A DNA stretch of 46,085 nt from the NCBI GenBank assembly GCA_014376525.1, contig JACMRI010000121.1, positions 1 through 46,085 of the forward strand, in the 5' to 3' direction. The notes under the pieces were generated by a model. It was given only the letters and a program-made list of their open reading frames with translations. It was not told the DNA's origin and did no database searches. The first letter of the stretch is position 1. Each line of letters begins with the position of its first letter. This DNA comes from Bacteroidia bacterium (GTDB taxonomy: Bacteria > Bacteroidota > Bacteroidia > UBA4408). The position numbers and the translations under genes were made by a program. Positions 25,060 to 34,927 of the stretch are shown one piece after another.

Positions 25060-25985
25060 TTTTTACCACAACAGTTTTTAAATTTTTTGCCGCTGTTACA
25101 GGAGCAAACTTCATTACGCCCAACTTTATTTTTGCCTTGCAATAAATTTTGTGCAGTATCGGTTTTAAAAATATGTTTTAGCAGTGTATATAACTGTGGG
25201 TGTTTGGTTTTTAATAATTGTGGACGCTCAAAAAAGTATTCGCCCACTACGGCAAAAAATTCAGCCTTGCTAGTACCTCCATAAGGGTCAATGTCGGACT
25301 TACCATCGTTTATTTCGGCTATGTTTTCGGCCATTAAATTTATCCATGGAATTACGTATTGTTTTTGCAATAAATTTTCAGGAATGCCATCTGTTGCCCC
25401 ATCTGATTTGTCAATTAAATGTACAAATTCGTGTATGGCAGTATTGTGTTTATCCGTTTCATTTGCAAAGCCTAAATGCAATGCAGGCTTTGATAATATA
25501 ACGCTTCTGTTCATAAAACCATTGCCTACCATACCTAATATTTTGCGGTCCTTGCCAACTGTTTCGTACTCCTTATTAAAACTACTTGGGTACAATAGTA
25601 CTTCTGCTATATTGGTATATCGCCAATTTTTAAATGCAAATATGGGTATAATAGCACTTGCGGCAACAAGCAATTTATCAGTATCATCAATGGATGTATC
25701 AACTCCTGTAATACGTACTGTGTTTAGAAAATATAAAATCTCTGTTTCAAATCGTGTTTTTTCAATAGTGATTAAGCCATTGTAAAATGGTATTTTTTCG
25801 GTTAAGATAATACGCCACTCTACCTTAAAAAAAAGGGGAGCATCCTCCACTGTTTTTTTATTCTTTACTAATAATAAAAAAACAATGGCTATAATTATTA
25901 AGATTGTTATAAATACTTGCACAAGACGTGGTGTACTAATTAAGATGTATATATTTACCACTTCAAAACTAACACTAAATAACAT
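25056..25985 (-). CDS. M90 (MtfA-like) zinc metallopeptidase with C-terminal SEC-C motif
   Basis: A 309-residue membrane-anchored protein. A helix at about residues 24-40 (VFITILIIIAIVFLLLV) anchors the N-terminus. Residues about 75-275 form the M90/MtfA peptidase domain, with zinc motif TAIHEFVHLIDKSDGATDGI (HExxH) and the later GTSKAEFFAVVGEYFFERPQ containing a further Glu ligand. The last 22 residues, GRNEVCSCNSGKKFKNCCGK, are a SEC-C zinc motif as in SecA tails. E. coli MtfA acts as aminopeptidase and Mlc partner, but Mlc is not known here. The ATG at 25985 is only 8 bp from the ATG of divergent sppA; internal GTG codons at residues 9 and 22 are alternative starts. Overlaps folK by 4 bp. 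Confidence 0.88.
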   Translation of the reverse strand: MLFSVSFEVVNIYILISTPRLVQVFITILIIIAIVFLLLVKNKKTVEDAPLFFKVEWRIILTEKIPFYNGLITIEKTRFETEILYFLNTVRITGVDTSIDDTDKLLVAASAIIPIFAFKNWRYTNIAEVLLYPSSFNKEYETVGKDRKILGMVGNGFMNRSVILSKPALHLGFANETDKHNTAIHEFVHLIDKSDGATDGIPENLLQKQYVIPWINLMAENIAEINDGKSDIDPYGGTSKAEFFAVVGEYFFERPQLLKTKHPQLYTLLKHIFKTDTAQNLLQGKNKVGRNEVCSCNSGKKFKNCCGKK

Positions 25986-25993
25986 ATTGTATA

Positions 25994-27793
25994 ATGAAAC
26001 AATTTTTTAAAAATGTATTAAGCTCGTGCTTCGGAATTTTTTTTGCAGGAGTATTGCTTTTTGTAGTAGTAATAGGCTATGTAAGCTATAAAATAAGTAG
26101 TATAAGCAACGACGAAGCTAATGAAGTACTTATTGAAAACAACAGTATTTTAAAACTAAACCTTGATGCGCCGATAAGCGAACGAGAAAATAAAGATCCG
26201 CTGTCGGGCTTTAATTTAAAGGGTTTTAGTGGTGATAACAGCCTTGGACTGTTGGATATACTTAAAGTAATACACATAGCGGCCACTGATGATAAAATAA
26301 AAGGAATATATATAGAAACGTCGGGGGTGAGTACCAACTTAGCCAATGTAGAAGAAATTCGCAACGCGTTAATTGAGTTTAAAAAAAGTAAAAAGTTTGT
26401 GTGGTCATACAGCGAAATGTATTCGCAAACTGGCTATTACTTATGCTCGGTTGCCGATTCGGTATGGCTTAATCCTGTAGGTATGGTAGAGTTTAAGGGT
26501 ATGGTATCGCAAGTAATGTTCTTTAAAGGAGCGTTAGCAAAATTAGAAATTAAACCCGAAATTATTCGTCATGGTAAATTTAAAAGTGCAGTAGAACCAT
26601 TAATAAACGACCACTTGAGCGAAGCGAATAGATTGCAAATACAAACTTACTTAGGTACGTTGTGGTCGCACTTAAAGTTGGGTATAAGCACTGCTCGCAA
26701 AATAAATGTGCAAGAGTTGCAAGCAATGGTAGATAACGCAAAAGTTACCAATGCTAAAACAGCACTACAACATAAATTAGTAGACAGATTATTATACAAA
26801 GACCAAGTATTGGAGCGCCTTGCAAGCCAACTAGATGTAGCTACTACAGATGATATAAAAATGACTTCGTTAGCTAATTATATAGATGCTAACGAAAACA
26901 CAACTTACGCATCAACCATCAGTACTAAAAGCGCAACCGCCAAAAACCGTATAGCCATAGTGTATGCTAATGGCGATATAGAAAGTGGTAAAGGTGATGA
27001 CGAAACTATAGGCTCTGACCGAATAGCACAAGCCATACGCGAAGCACGCTTAGACGAAAATATAAAAGCAATAGTATTACGTGTAAACTCACCAGGAGGT
27101 AGTAGTATGGCAAGCGATATTATATGGCGTGAAGTAATGCTCACCAAAAAAGTAAAACCTGTGGTAGTATCAATGGGGGGATTAGCAGCATCGGGCGGAT
27201 ATTATATAGCATGCTGTGCCAATAAAATAATAGCCGAACCTACTACTATTACTGGTAGTATAGGTGTATTTGGCGTACTGTGGAATGGTAGTGGTTTACT
27301 CAACAATAAATTAGGAATAACTGTAGATACTGTAAAGACAGGGCGTTTTGCTGATATAGGTACAACCACTCGGGCACTTACTGCTACCGAACGTGCTATT
27401 ATACAACAAGAAGTAGAAACTATATATGATGATTTTATTAGTCGTGTAGCCGAAGGACGACACATGACTAAAGCGCAAGTAGATAGCATAGGGCAAGGGC
27501 GAGTATGGACTGCTATTGATGCACAAAAAATAGGTTTGGTGGACGAACTTGGTGGTATAGACAAAGCTATAACAACGGCTGCTACATTGGCAAAATTAGA
27601 TAGTTATAAACTATATAGTTTGCCAAAACAAATAAACCCGTTTGAAAAAATAATGCAAAAAATGGGTGCATCAACTACTGAAGCAAATTCTCGTGCTATG
27701 CTCGGAGAAGCTTATCCTTACTACAAAGCATTGCACAACGCAGTTAAACACAAAGGTATACTAATGCGTACCGAATACGATGTAATATATTAA
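25994..27793 (+). CDS. sppA: Signal peptide peptidase SppA, 67-kDa type
   Basis: A 599-residue inner-membrane serine peptidase of family S49 that degrades cleaved signal peptides. An N-terminal helix (ILFAGVLLFVVVIGYVSY region, residues about 12-32) anchors it. Two tandem S49 domains follow, as in E. coli SppA. The general-base Lys is Lys197 in HGKFKSAVEPLI (first domain) and the nucleophile is Ser400 in MGGLAASGGYYIACCANKII (second domain), the arrangement of the tetrameric E. coli enzyme. Length and motifs are complete. It is divergent from the MtfA-like gene, with 8 bp between the start codons, so its promoter must overlap that gene's 5' end. A strong terminator follows. Confidence 0.96.
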   Translation: MKQFFKNVLSSCFGIFFAGVLLFVVVIGYVSYKISSISNDEANEVLIENNSILKLNLDAPISERENKDPLSGFNLKGFSGDNSLGLLDILKVIHIAATDDKIKGIYIETSGVSTNLANVEEIRNALIEFKKSKKFVWSYSEMYSQTGYYLCSVADSVWLNPVGMVEFKGMVSQVMFFKGALAKLEIKPEIIRHGKFKSAVEPLINDHLSEANRLQIQTYLGTLWSHLKLGISTARKINVQELQAMVDNAKVTNAKTALQHKLVDRLLYKDQVLERLASQLDVATTDDIKMTSLANYIDANENTTYASTISTKSATAKNRIAIVYANGDIESGKGDDETIGSDRIAQAIREARLDENIKAIVLRVNSPGGSSMASDIIWREVMLTKKVKPVVVSMGGLAASGGYYIACCANKIIAEPTTITGSIGVFGVLWNGSGLLNNKLGITVDTVKTGRFADIGTTTRALTATERAIIQQEVETIYDDFISRVAEGRHMTKAQVDSIGQGRVWTAIDAQKIGLVDELGGIDKAITTAATLAKLDSYKLYSLPKQINPFEKIMQKMGASTTEANSRAMLGEAYPYYKALHNAVKHKGILMRTEYDVIY

Positions 27794-27821
27794 GAAAAAA
27801 ATAAAATATACAACACCAATT

Positions 27822-27858
27822 AAAAACTGCCTTACTAAGTTATAGTAAGGCAGTTTTT
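27822..27858 (+). terminator. Rho-independent terminator after sppA
   Basis: A perfect 16-bp stem (aaaaactgccttacta / tagtaaggcagttttt) with a 5-nt loop, 28 bp past the sppA stop and followed by T residues. The A run on the left arm makes it usable for the leftward PBP1A gene too. Confidence 0.95.
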
Positions 27859-27896
27859 GATTTATGATAAACTACTGTGCGCTAAAGCATTGAGTT

Positions 27897-30257
27897 TTAC
27901 TCCGTACCCAACGAATCTATCAATACTGGAAGTTCGCCAGCTACACTACTTAAACTATCGGTACGTAGGGTATCTGTGCGCTCCCAAGGTGTAGGACAAT
28001 TGTACTTTTTGGTTATTTTGGTAAATGGTTTAGGGAATTTACTTGGTTTAAACGAGCATTTTGGGTCGTTAAAACAATGTTCTACATACTTTGCAAATAT
28101 TGGTAATGCAGTACGTGCTCCTTCGCCCAATGATGATGTTCTAAAATGTATACTACGTTCGCTTGCACCTACCCACACGCCTGTAATGTACTGCGAAGTT
28201 ATACCCATGTACCAACCATCGCTGTGGTTGCTACTTGTACCTGTTTTTCCACCTATTTCGTTACCGTTTTTAAACACATCAAAGGCCCATAATGCTTGCG
28301 ATGTGCCACCAGGTTCTTCAATACCACCACGAAACATGTGCAGCATAAGCCAAGCGGTTTCTTCGCTTAATACTTTTTTGGTTTCAGGCAAAAACTCGTG
28401 TATTAATTCTCCTTTACTATTGTAAATGCGGGTTACAAGCATAGGTTCGGTGTGTATACCTTTATTTAAAAATGTGCCATACGCACCTACCATTTCCCAA
28501 ACGGATACATCATTACTACCCAAACATATGGAAGGCACTGCTTTAAGTTCACTGGTAATGCCACATTTTTGAGCGTATTCTTTTACTTTATCCCAACCTA
28601 ATTTTTCGGTAACTTGTGCTGTTACCGAGTTTACTGATTTGCCCATAGCTCTTCGCAAAGTCATTTCACGACCTGTAAATACCCAATCGCTGTTGTGTGG
28701 ACTCCATGTTTTTTTCTCGCCGTCCTCTACATAATTAATAGTTACGGCCTTATCAACAAATTTGTCGCAGGGGCTATAACCATTGTCAATAGCTGTTAAA
28801 TAAGCAAATGGTTTAAAGGTAGACCCTGCCTGACGGCGCATTTGTTTAACGTGGTCGTATTTAAAGTATTTGTAGTTAATGCCACCCACCCACGCTTTTA
28901 CATAGCCTGTGGTAGGTTCAAAACTCATCATACCAGTATTCAAAAATTTTATGTAATAAATTAACGAATCTATACTGGAAAACGTGGTGTCTTTTTCACC
29001 CTTGTAAGTAAATACTTTCATACGCTTAGGTAGCATTAGCAAAGCTTGTATGGTATCGGCGTTAGTTCCAAATTTTTTTTTAAGCTGCTGATAAGCGGTA
29101 GTACGTTTCACTAATTTCTCAATAAAATTGGGTATCTCCTTATCATTTTCATCACGCCACGGAATTTGATTTTTCCAATGTTGGTCAAATAAACGTTGCA
29201 ATGGACGCATGTGTTCTTGCACCGCCTCTTCGGCATGATGCTGCAAGCGAGAGTCAATGGTAGTGTATATTTTAAGCCCATCAGCATACAAGTCATAATT
29301 ATTTTCTTTACACCATTTTCGCAAATAATTACTTACTGCTACACGCAAATAGTTGCCATTATCATCATTACCATTATCTATTTTTTTGGGGCTTATATTT
29401 AGTTTTAATTGTATTAATGAATCGTATGCACGCTCTTGTATAATATTGTATTTAAACATTTGACCTAGTACTACATTTCGTCTTTGGAGCGATGCTTGTG
29501 GCTTGCGTAGCGGGTTATAGTTGCTTGGTGCTTTAAGCATACCAACTAGTGTAGCTGCTTGGTCTATTTTTAAACTATCGGTTGAGGTATTAAAATACTG
29601 GCGACACGCCACTTTTATACCAAAAGAATTATTACCAAAATCAACCGTATTTAGATACATATTTATGATTTCGTTTTTGCTATACAAGCACTCTATTTTG
29701 ATAGCAGTAACTATTTCTTTAACTTTGTATATAACTGTGCGTATTACAGGCACACGGCCTAGTAGCCCACGTGCGCCCGACTTACGCGTTTTAAATAAAT
29801 TTTTGACCAACTGCTGTGTAATAGTAGAACCGCCTCGATTATCACCTTTAGCAGAATAATAAATAACCGCTAAAGATGCCAATGGGTCTATACCAAAATG
29901 ATTGTAAAACCGCGCGTCTTCAGTGGCTATTAGAGCTTTTATAATAGTGGTATCTATTTTATCAAACCCAACTGGCGAACGATTTTCTTTATAATATTTT
30001 CCTATCAATACGCTATCGGCAGTGTATACCTCGCTGGCTATTGCAAACTCTGGGTTTTTAAGCTTTGATATAGGAATAGATGTACCAAACAATCCTAAAA
30101 AATTAACCTCCAACGCAAGTACAAAAAGCATGGCAAATTCAAACAACAATTTCACAGCTAATACTTTTTTTGCGCGTGCATTTAAGCCTATATAAGGTGT
30201 ATTGTATTGCGTAAAAAAATAAATAAATTGTTCTTTTATACGTTCGGCTATTGGCAT
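27897..30257 (-). CDS. mrcA: Bifunctional penicillin-binding protein 1A
   Basis: A 786-residue class A PBP that polymerises glycan strands and cross-links peptides at the inner membrane. One N-terminal membrane helix (LFEFAMLFVLALEVNFLGLF, about 33-55) is followed by the GT51 transglycosylase domain with catalytic Glu in ALIATEDARFYNHFGIDPLA and motif GGSTITQQLVKNLF, plus YSKNEIINMYLNTVDFGNNS. The transpeptidase domain has Ser in RRQAGSTFKPFAYL (SxxK), SVN in MGKSVNSVTAQVTEK and KTG in GGKTGTSSNHSDGW. All catalytic motifs are intact. The short Ser/Leu-rich C-terminal tail is variable in the family. It is divergent from folA, sharing a 186-bp upstream region with a TATTTTTG box about 35 nt before its ATG. 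Confidence 0.95.
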   Translation of the reverse strand: MPIAERIKEQFIYFFTQYNTPYIGLNARAKKVLAVKLLFEFAMLFVLALEVNFLGLFGTSIPISKLKNPEFAIASEVYTADSVLIGKYYKENRSPVGFDKIDTTIIKALIATEDARFYNHFGIDPLASLAVIYYSAKGDNRGGSTITQQLVKNLFKTRKSGARGLLGRVPVIRTVIYKVKEIVTAIKIECLYSKNEIINMYLNTVDFGNNSFGIKVACRQYFNTSTDSLKIDQAATLVGMLKAPSNYNPLRKPQASLQRRNVVLGQMFKYNIIQERAYDSLIQLKLNISPKKIDNGNDDNGNYLRVAVSNYLRKWCKENNYDLYADGLKIYTTIDSRLQHHAEEAVQEHMRPLQRLFDQHWKNQIPWRDENDKEIPNFIEKLVKRTTAYQQLKKKFGTNADTIQALLMLPKRMKVFTYKGEKDTTFSSIDSLIYYIKFLNTGMMSFEPTTGYVKAWVGGINYKYFKYDHVKQMRRQAGSTFKPFAYLTAIDNGYSPCDKFVDKAVTINYVEDGEKKTWSPHNSDWVFTGREMTLRRAMGKSVNSVTAQVTEKLGWDKVKEYAQKCGITSELKAVPSICLGSNDVSVWEMVGAYGTFLNKGIHTEPMLVTRIYNSKGELIHEFLPETKKVLSEETAWLMLHMFRGGIEEPGGTSQALWAFDVFKNGNEIGGKTGTSSNHSDGWYMGITSQYITGVWVGASERSIHFRTSSLGEGARTALPIFAKYVEHCFNDPKCSFKPSKFPKPFTKITKKYNCPTPWERTDTLRTDSLSSVAGELPVLIDSLGTE

Positions 30258-30291
30258 ATATGATGGTTTTTTTTTTATTAGTATAAAGAAA

Positions 30292-30299
30292 CAAAAATA
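30292..30299 (-). promoter_or_regulatory. Putative -7 box of the PBP1A gene
   Basis: The minus strand reads TATTTTTG (fits TAnnTTTG), about 35 nt before the ATG at 30257. No matching -33 TTG is evident. Confidence 0.35.
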
Positions 30300-30443
30300 G
30301 TTGAATGCAAATATTAGGGTGCTATTTTTTTATACTCTTTTTTTTGTGTGAAAATTTTGGTTTCAATTATTTAAAACTGGTTAACAGCTACAAACAATAA
30401 ATATACGTAAATTAGCACCGCATTAAAATTAAAACAAACAAGT

Positions 30444-30935
30444 ATGAATATTTCGTTAGTGGTAGCATTTGACAACAACTTTGCAATAGGCAATAACAAC
30501 GATTTGTTATGGCATTTACCCAACGATTTGAAACATTTTAAAGCATTAACCACAGGGAAAACAATAGTTATGGGACGCAACACCTATGAAAGCATAGGCA
30601 AGCCATTACCCAACAGAACCAATATAATTATAAGCCGCAACACTAATTATGAAGCAAAGGGTTGTATAGTTGTAAACAGTTTGGATGCCGCAATTGCTTA
30701 CAGCAAAACCATGAATGTGGATGAACTAATGATAATAGGAGGAGGACAATTATACATGCAAAGTTTTAACCTATGTACAACATTGTATGTAACCCACGTT
30801 AATTGTGCAACTGTGGCTGATGTGCATTTTCCGATTATTGATTATTCGCAATGGAATATAGTTAGTTCTGACGCACATGAGGTTGATGAAAAGCACAAAT
30901 ACAATTATACATTTGTTACTTATACCAAAAAATAA
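30444..30935 (+). CDS. folA: Dihydrofolate reductase
   Basis: A 163-residue cytosolic enzyme that reduces dihydrofolate to tetrahydrofolate with NADPH. Motifs are MNISLVVAFDNNFAIGNNND, LLWHLPNDLKHFKALT (substrate side), TIVMGRNTYESIGKPLPNRT and LMIIGGGQLYMQSF (NADPH side). The length matches chromosomal DHFR. The receptor gene starts 27 bp downstream in the same direction, so the two are probably one transcript. No thymidylate synthase gene is in the window, though thyA often precedes folA in Bacteroidota. Confidence 0.96.
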   Translation: MNISLVVAFDNNFAIGNNNDLLWHLPNDLKHFKALTTGKTIVMGRNTYESIGKPLPNRTNIIISRNTNYEAKGCIVVNSLDAAIAYSKTMNVDELMIIGGGQLYMQSFNLCTTLYVTHVNCATVADVHFPIIDYSQWNIVSSDAHEVDEKHKYNYTFVTYTKK

Positions 30936-30962
30936 TTCTACACTTAAAAAAACACATACGCT

Positions 30963-33900
30963 TTGAAATTATTCAAAAAAACATTCGTACTACTGTTAGT
31001 ATTTACCTATACATTAACCTTTGCAGATATTGCCAACATTAGGTTTGATAACATAGGTATATCGCAAGGCTTATCGCAAAGCACTATAAACTGTGTAATA
31101 CAAGACCAGTTTGGTTACATGTGGTTTGGCACGCAAGATGGGCTTAACCGATACGATGGTTATACGTTTAAAATATTTAAAGCAGGAAACAAACAAACCA
31201 ATGGTTTAGCATCAAGCTACATTAATGCTTTATATGAAGATAAGCAAGGCAACATTTGGATAGGAACAGAAAACGGATTGAGTATTTATAATAGAAAAGA
31301 AAATAAATTTCAATCGTTTTTAAATGACTCTAAAAACCCACAAAGTATAAGCGGAAATTTCATAACAAAAATATATGCAGATAGCTGGAACACATTGTGG
31401 ATAGCTACTGCTAACGGTTTAAATAAAGTTATTGTGGATACTACCACTGATAATAAAAAAATAAAATTTCAAGTATTTAAACACAGCCCAACAGCCAATT
31501 CTATAAGCGAAAATACGGTAAATGATATAGTAGAAGATAAAACAAATAATTTGTGGTTAGCTACATCAAACAGTTGTATAAATAGATACAATAGAGAGAA
31601 AAACGAATTTGTACAATACCCCATAAATAATACCTATAACTACAGTTGTAAAACGGTGTATGTAGATGAGCAAAATGTACTTTGGGCAGTAACATCATTG
31701 GGTTTATACTATTATAACAGGGCCGAAAAAAACTTTGAACCTATTGTATATGGTAGTTCTAGCATAGCCAACAAACTAAAAGAAGTAGGAATAACAGATA
31801 TAAAACAAATAGAAAAAAATAAGTATTGGATAGCCACTACCAACAATGGATTATACCAATGGAACAATGCCACGCATACTTTGCAACACTACATGCAAAA
31901 CACCCTCTCGGCAGGCAGCCTTACCGACAATAGAGTTACGGCAATACTCAAAGATAATGCTGGCGTATACTGGCTGGGTACTAGCAACGGAATAAGTAAA
32001 TTTGACCCTAAAAAACAATATTTTAATGGATACAACTCTCTAGCTGATTTATCTAATGATAAAATATCTAACAATATATGGAGCGTATTAGCTAACAATA
32101 ATAATCTGTATATAGGCGCTGATGATGGTGTGTACGTTCACAGTAACGAAACAAATACTACTAAATTATTAGCTATAAAATTTCCTTATAAAGGGGCTAA
32201 TTTAACTTACACTATAAAACAATTAAACGCTACGGAGCTTGTTTTTGCTGGCAGTTATGGTGTGGTTATATACAATACGTTAACTTATACATACCGTACA
32301 GTAAGTAAATTAATAAACAAAAAAACTAAAGTAAGTAACTTATACATATATGATGTAATACCTGTAAACGCTAGTGAATTATTGGTTACTACTAATAGTG
32401 GTTTATACTTACTAAACATAAATTTAGCACAAGAACCCCAATTATTATCAAGTATTGAGACTAATAGTAACAATAGCTATAATAGAATAACACGCTCAAG
32501 AACACCTAACCAGTATTGGGTAGCCACTAATAATGCTGGCATATTAAGAGTAGTAAAAAACGGAAATAAATATAGCGTTACACCTCTCTCGTTTCCTAAT
32601 AATAAATTAGCTTTTTTGAAAAAAAATTCGGTAATGCATATTTTTGAAAAAGAAAAAAACATGCTATGGATTGCCACTTTTGGAGGAGGTTTGGTGCATT
32701 TAGATATAAATAAAAATACGATAGAAATATTTGACGAAACACAAGGCTTAAGTAATAATTCTATATACGGAATAGTGCCCGATGATAAGAACAATTTGTG
32801 GTTAAGTACTAATAATGGCATATCGTGCTTTAACACTTTAACAAAAGCATTTGCTACGTTTCATGAAAGCGACGGCTTGCCTAGTAACGAATTTAACTTA
32901 GGGGCATTTGCTACAAGCCCCGATTGTAAAATTATATATTTTGGTAGTATAAACGGACTTACAAGTTTTAACCCATCAAACATAAAAATTAATACCATTG
33001 CTCCAAAGGTTATTATTAGTGCGGTAATGTTGGCTAATAAATCTTTGGAAGTAAATGAAAAAGGACCATTAAAAACTGATTTGGCATTTGCACAAAATAT
33101 AGATTTAAGCTACAAAGACAACCTCATTACCATTGAGTTTGCAGCGTTACATTACAGTAATTCTAACAAAAATGAATACGCATATATGCTTGAAGGACTA
33201 GATGAAGACTGGAACTACATTGGCAACCGTCGCATAGCTATATACAACAAATTAAAACCTGGTGTATATTTATTTAAAGTAAAAGCAAGCAATAGTGATG
33301 GCGTATGGAGCAAAACTCCTACAACGATACGAATAAGCATTACTCCGCCATTTTGGGGTACCTGGTGGTTTCGTATTTTATTGTTTATAACATTAGCTTT
33401 GATAGGCTATTTATACTACCGCCGTAGGTTAGTAGCTATTATTAATTACCGCATTAAACTTGAACAAAAAGTACAAGCACGCACCAGCGAAATTCAAGAA
33501 AAAAACATACTCCTTGAGCAACAATCTATAGAACTTGCGGTAGAAAAAGAAAAATCGGAAAAACTTCTCCTCAATATTCTACCACAAGAAACGGTGGACG
33601 AACTTAAAAATAAAGGTAAGGCATCAGCCCGTCACTACCGCTCGGCATCAGTTATGTTTACTGATTTTAAAGGCTTTACCACTATAGCAGAGTCTTTGCG
33701 ACCGCAAGATTTAGTGCGAGAACTGGATTCCTATTTTATAAAATTTGATGAGATTATAGAACGCCATCAAATAGAAAAAATAAAAACAATAGGCGATGCT
33801 TATATGTGCGTAGGAGGTGTGCCTGTGCGCAACAAAACTAATCCTATTGATATAGTGCTTGCGGGCTTAGAAATACAACGCTACATGCACGAGCTAAAGT

Positions 33901-34853
33901 TACAAAAGCAAACTGCTGGCAAGCCCCACTGGGACTTGCGTGTAGGCATACATACTGGCGAAATAATAGCAGGTGTAGTAGGTATAAAACGTTTTGCATA
34001 TGATGTATGGGGCGATACAGTAAACGTGGCACAACGTATTGAAACAGCCTGTGAAATAGGTAAAGTAAACGTATCTGGAACTACGCACGAAGTAATAAAA
34101 GAATTTTTCGATTTTGATTACCGAGGTAAGGTAATGGCAAAAAACAAAGGTATGGTAGATATGTACTATGTACTGGGCATTAAGTCCGAACTAAGCTTGG
34201 ACGGATTAGGAATAACGCCCAACCCTGCTTTTGTGGATAGACAAGAACATTTATTATATAGTAAAATTAATTACCGTAAAGCAGAGCAATACGTTATAAA
34301 ACTATTGGAAGACAAATTACCTACAAACCTGTACTACCATGGCATACACCATACACTGGAAGTGTGTGCTGCTGCCGAGCGTATAGCAATAGCCGAGGGT
34401 ATTGTAAGCGAAGATGTACACTTACTAAAAACAGCTGCCCTATTACACGATGCTGGTTTTACTCAACAATACGAAAAAAACGAGCCTATAGGCTGCGAAT
34501 TAAGCCGAGATATACTACCACAATTTGGCTACAGTAGCAAACAAATAGAAACAGTAATAGATCTAATTATGGCTACGCAAATACCACATAAGCCACAAAA
34601 CTTAATGGAACAAATAATGTGCGACGCAGACTTAGATTATTTGGGTACAGAAACTTTTAATGAAACTTCCAATAATCTCAAACGAGAGTTGATGGCATAC
34701 GATAAAATAAAAACTGATAAAGAGTGGGACACAATACAGGTGCATTTCTTAACAGCACATTATTTTTTTACGGATACTTCTAAACAATATCGTGTACCAC
34801 TAAAACAAATACACTTAGAAATTGTGAAGCAACGTTTAGCTAATTACATTTAA
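30963..34853 (+). CDS. Propeller / Y_Y_Y receptor fused to adenylate cyclase and HD domain
   Basis: A 1296-residue sensor with a TTG start, required because no ATG lies near the signal peptide MKLFKKTFVLLLVFTYTLTF. Residues about 25-700 are two-component regulator propeller repeats (GLSQSTINCVIQDQFGYMWF, GTQDGLNRYDGYTFK). A Y_Y_Y domain (about 720-790, EYAYMLEGLDEDWNYIGNRR) and one membrane helix (about 800-820) follow, then a coiled coil, a class III cyclase (about 890-1060) and an HD domain (about 1125-1240). The cyclase has metal ligands Asp901 and Asp945, Lys941 and Asp1014 for adenine recognition, and Asn1021/Arg1025, so it should make cAMP. The HD motif has H1129, H1162/D1163 and D1221. 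Propeller-Y_Y_Y modules normally feed a histidine kinase; here the output is a cyclase. Probably cotranscribed with folA. Confidence 0.92.
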   Translation: MKLFKKTFVLLLVFTYTLTFADIANIRFDNIGISQGLSQSTINCVIQDQFGYMWFGTQDGLNRYDGYTFKIFKAGNKQTNGLASSYINALYEDKQGNIWIGTENGLSIYNRKENKFQSFLNDSKNPQSISGNFITKIYADSWNTLWIATANGLNKVIVDTTTDNKKIKFQVFKHSPTANSISENTVNDIVEDKTNNLWLATSNSCINRYNREKNEFVQYPINNTYNYSCKTVYVDEQNVLWAVTSLGLYYYNRAEKNFEPIVYGSSSIANKLKEVGITDIKQIEKNKYWIATTNNGLYQWNNATHTLQHYMQNTLSAGSLTDNRVTAILKDNAGVYWLGTSNGISKFDPKKQYFNGYNSLADLSNDKISNNIWSVLANNNNLYIGADDGVYVHSNETNTTKLLAIKFPYKGANLTYTIKQLNATELVFAGSYGVVIYNTLTYTYRTVSKLINKKTKVSNLYIYDVIPVNASELLVTTNSGLYLLNINLAQEPQLLSSIETNSNNSYNRITRSRTPNQYWVATNNAGILRVVKNGNKYSVTPLSFPNNKLAFLKKNSVMHIFEKEKNMLWIATFGGGLVHLDINKNTIEIFDETQGLSNNSIYGIVPDDKNNLWLSTNNGISCFNTLTKAFATFHESDGLPSNEFNLGAFATSPDCKIIYFGSINGLTSFNPSNIKINTIAPKVIISAVMLANKSLEVNEKGPLKTDLAFAQNIDLSYKDNLITIEFAALHYSNSNKNEYAYMLEGLDEDWNYIGNRRIAIYNKLKPGVYLFKVKASNSDGVWSKTPTTIRISITPPFWGTWWFRILLFITLALIGYLYYRRRLVAIINYRIKLEQKVQARTSEIQEKNILLEQQSIELAVEKEKSEKLLLNILPQETVDELKNKGKASARHYRSASVMFTDFKGFTTIAESLRPQDLVRELDSYFIKFDEIIERHQIEKIKTIGDAYMCVGGVPVRNKTNPIDIVLAGLEIQRYMHELKLQKQTAGKPHWDLRVGIHTGEIIAGVVGIKRFAYDVWGDTVNVAQRIETACEIGKVNVSGTTHEVIKEFFDFDYRGKVMAKNKGMVDMYYVLGIKSELSLDGLGITPNPAFVDRQEHLLYSKINYRKAEQYVIKLLEDKLPTNLYYHGIHHTLEVCAAAERIAIAEGIVSEDVHLLKTAALLHDAGFTQQYEKNEPIGCELSRDILPQFGYSSKQIETVIDLIMATQIPHKPQNLMEQIMCDADLDYLGTETFNETSNNLKRELMAYDKIKTDKEWDTIQVHFLTAHYFFTDTSKQYRVPLKQIHLEIVKQRLANYI

Positions 34854-34927
34854 AAAAAAAATTGAAATAAAACTTACACACGGCATCTACTTTTTTACAA
34901 TATTAAGCTACCTAAGTGTAAATATAT

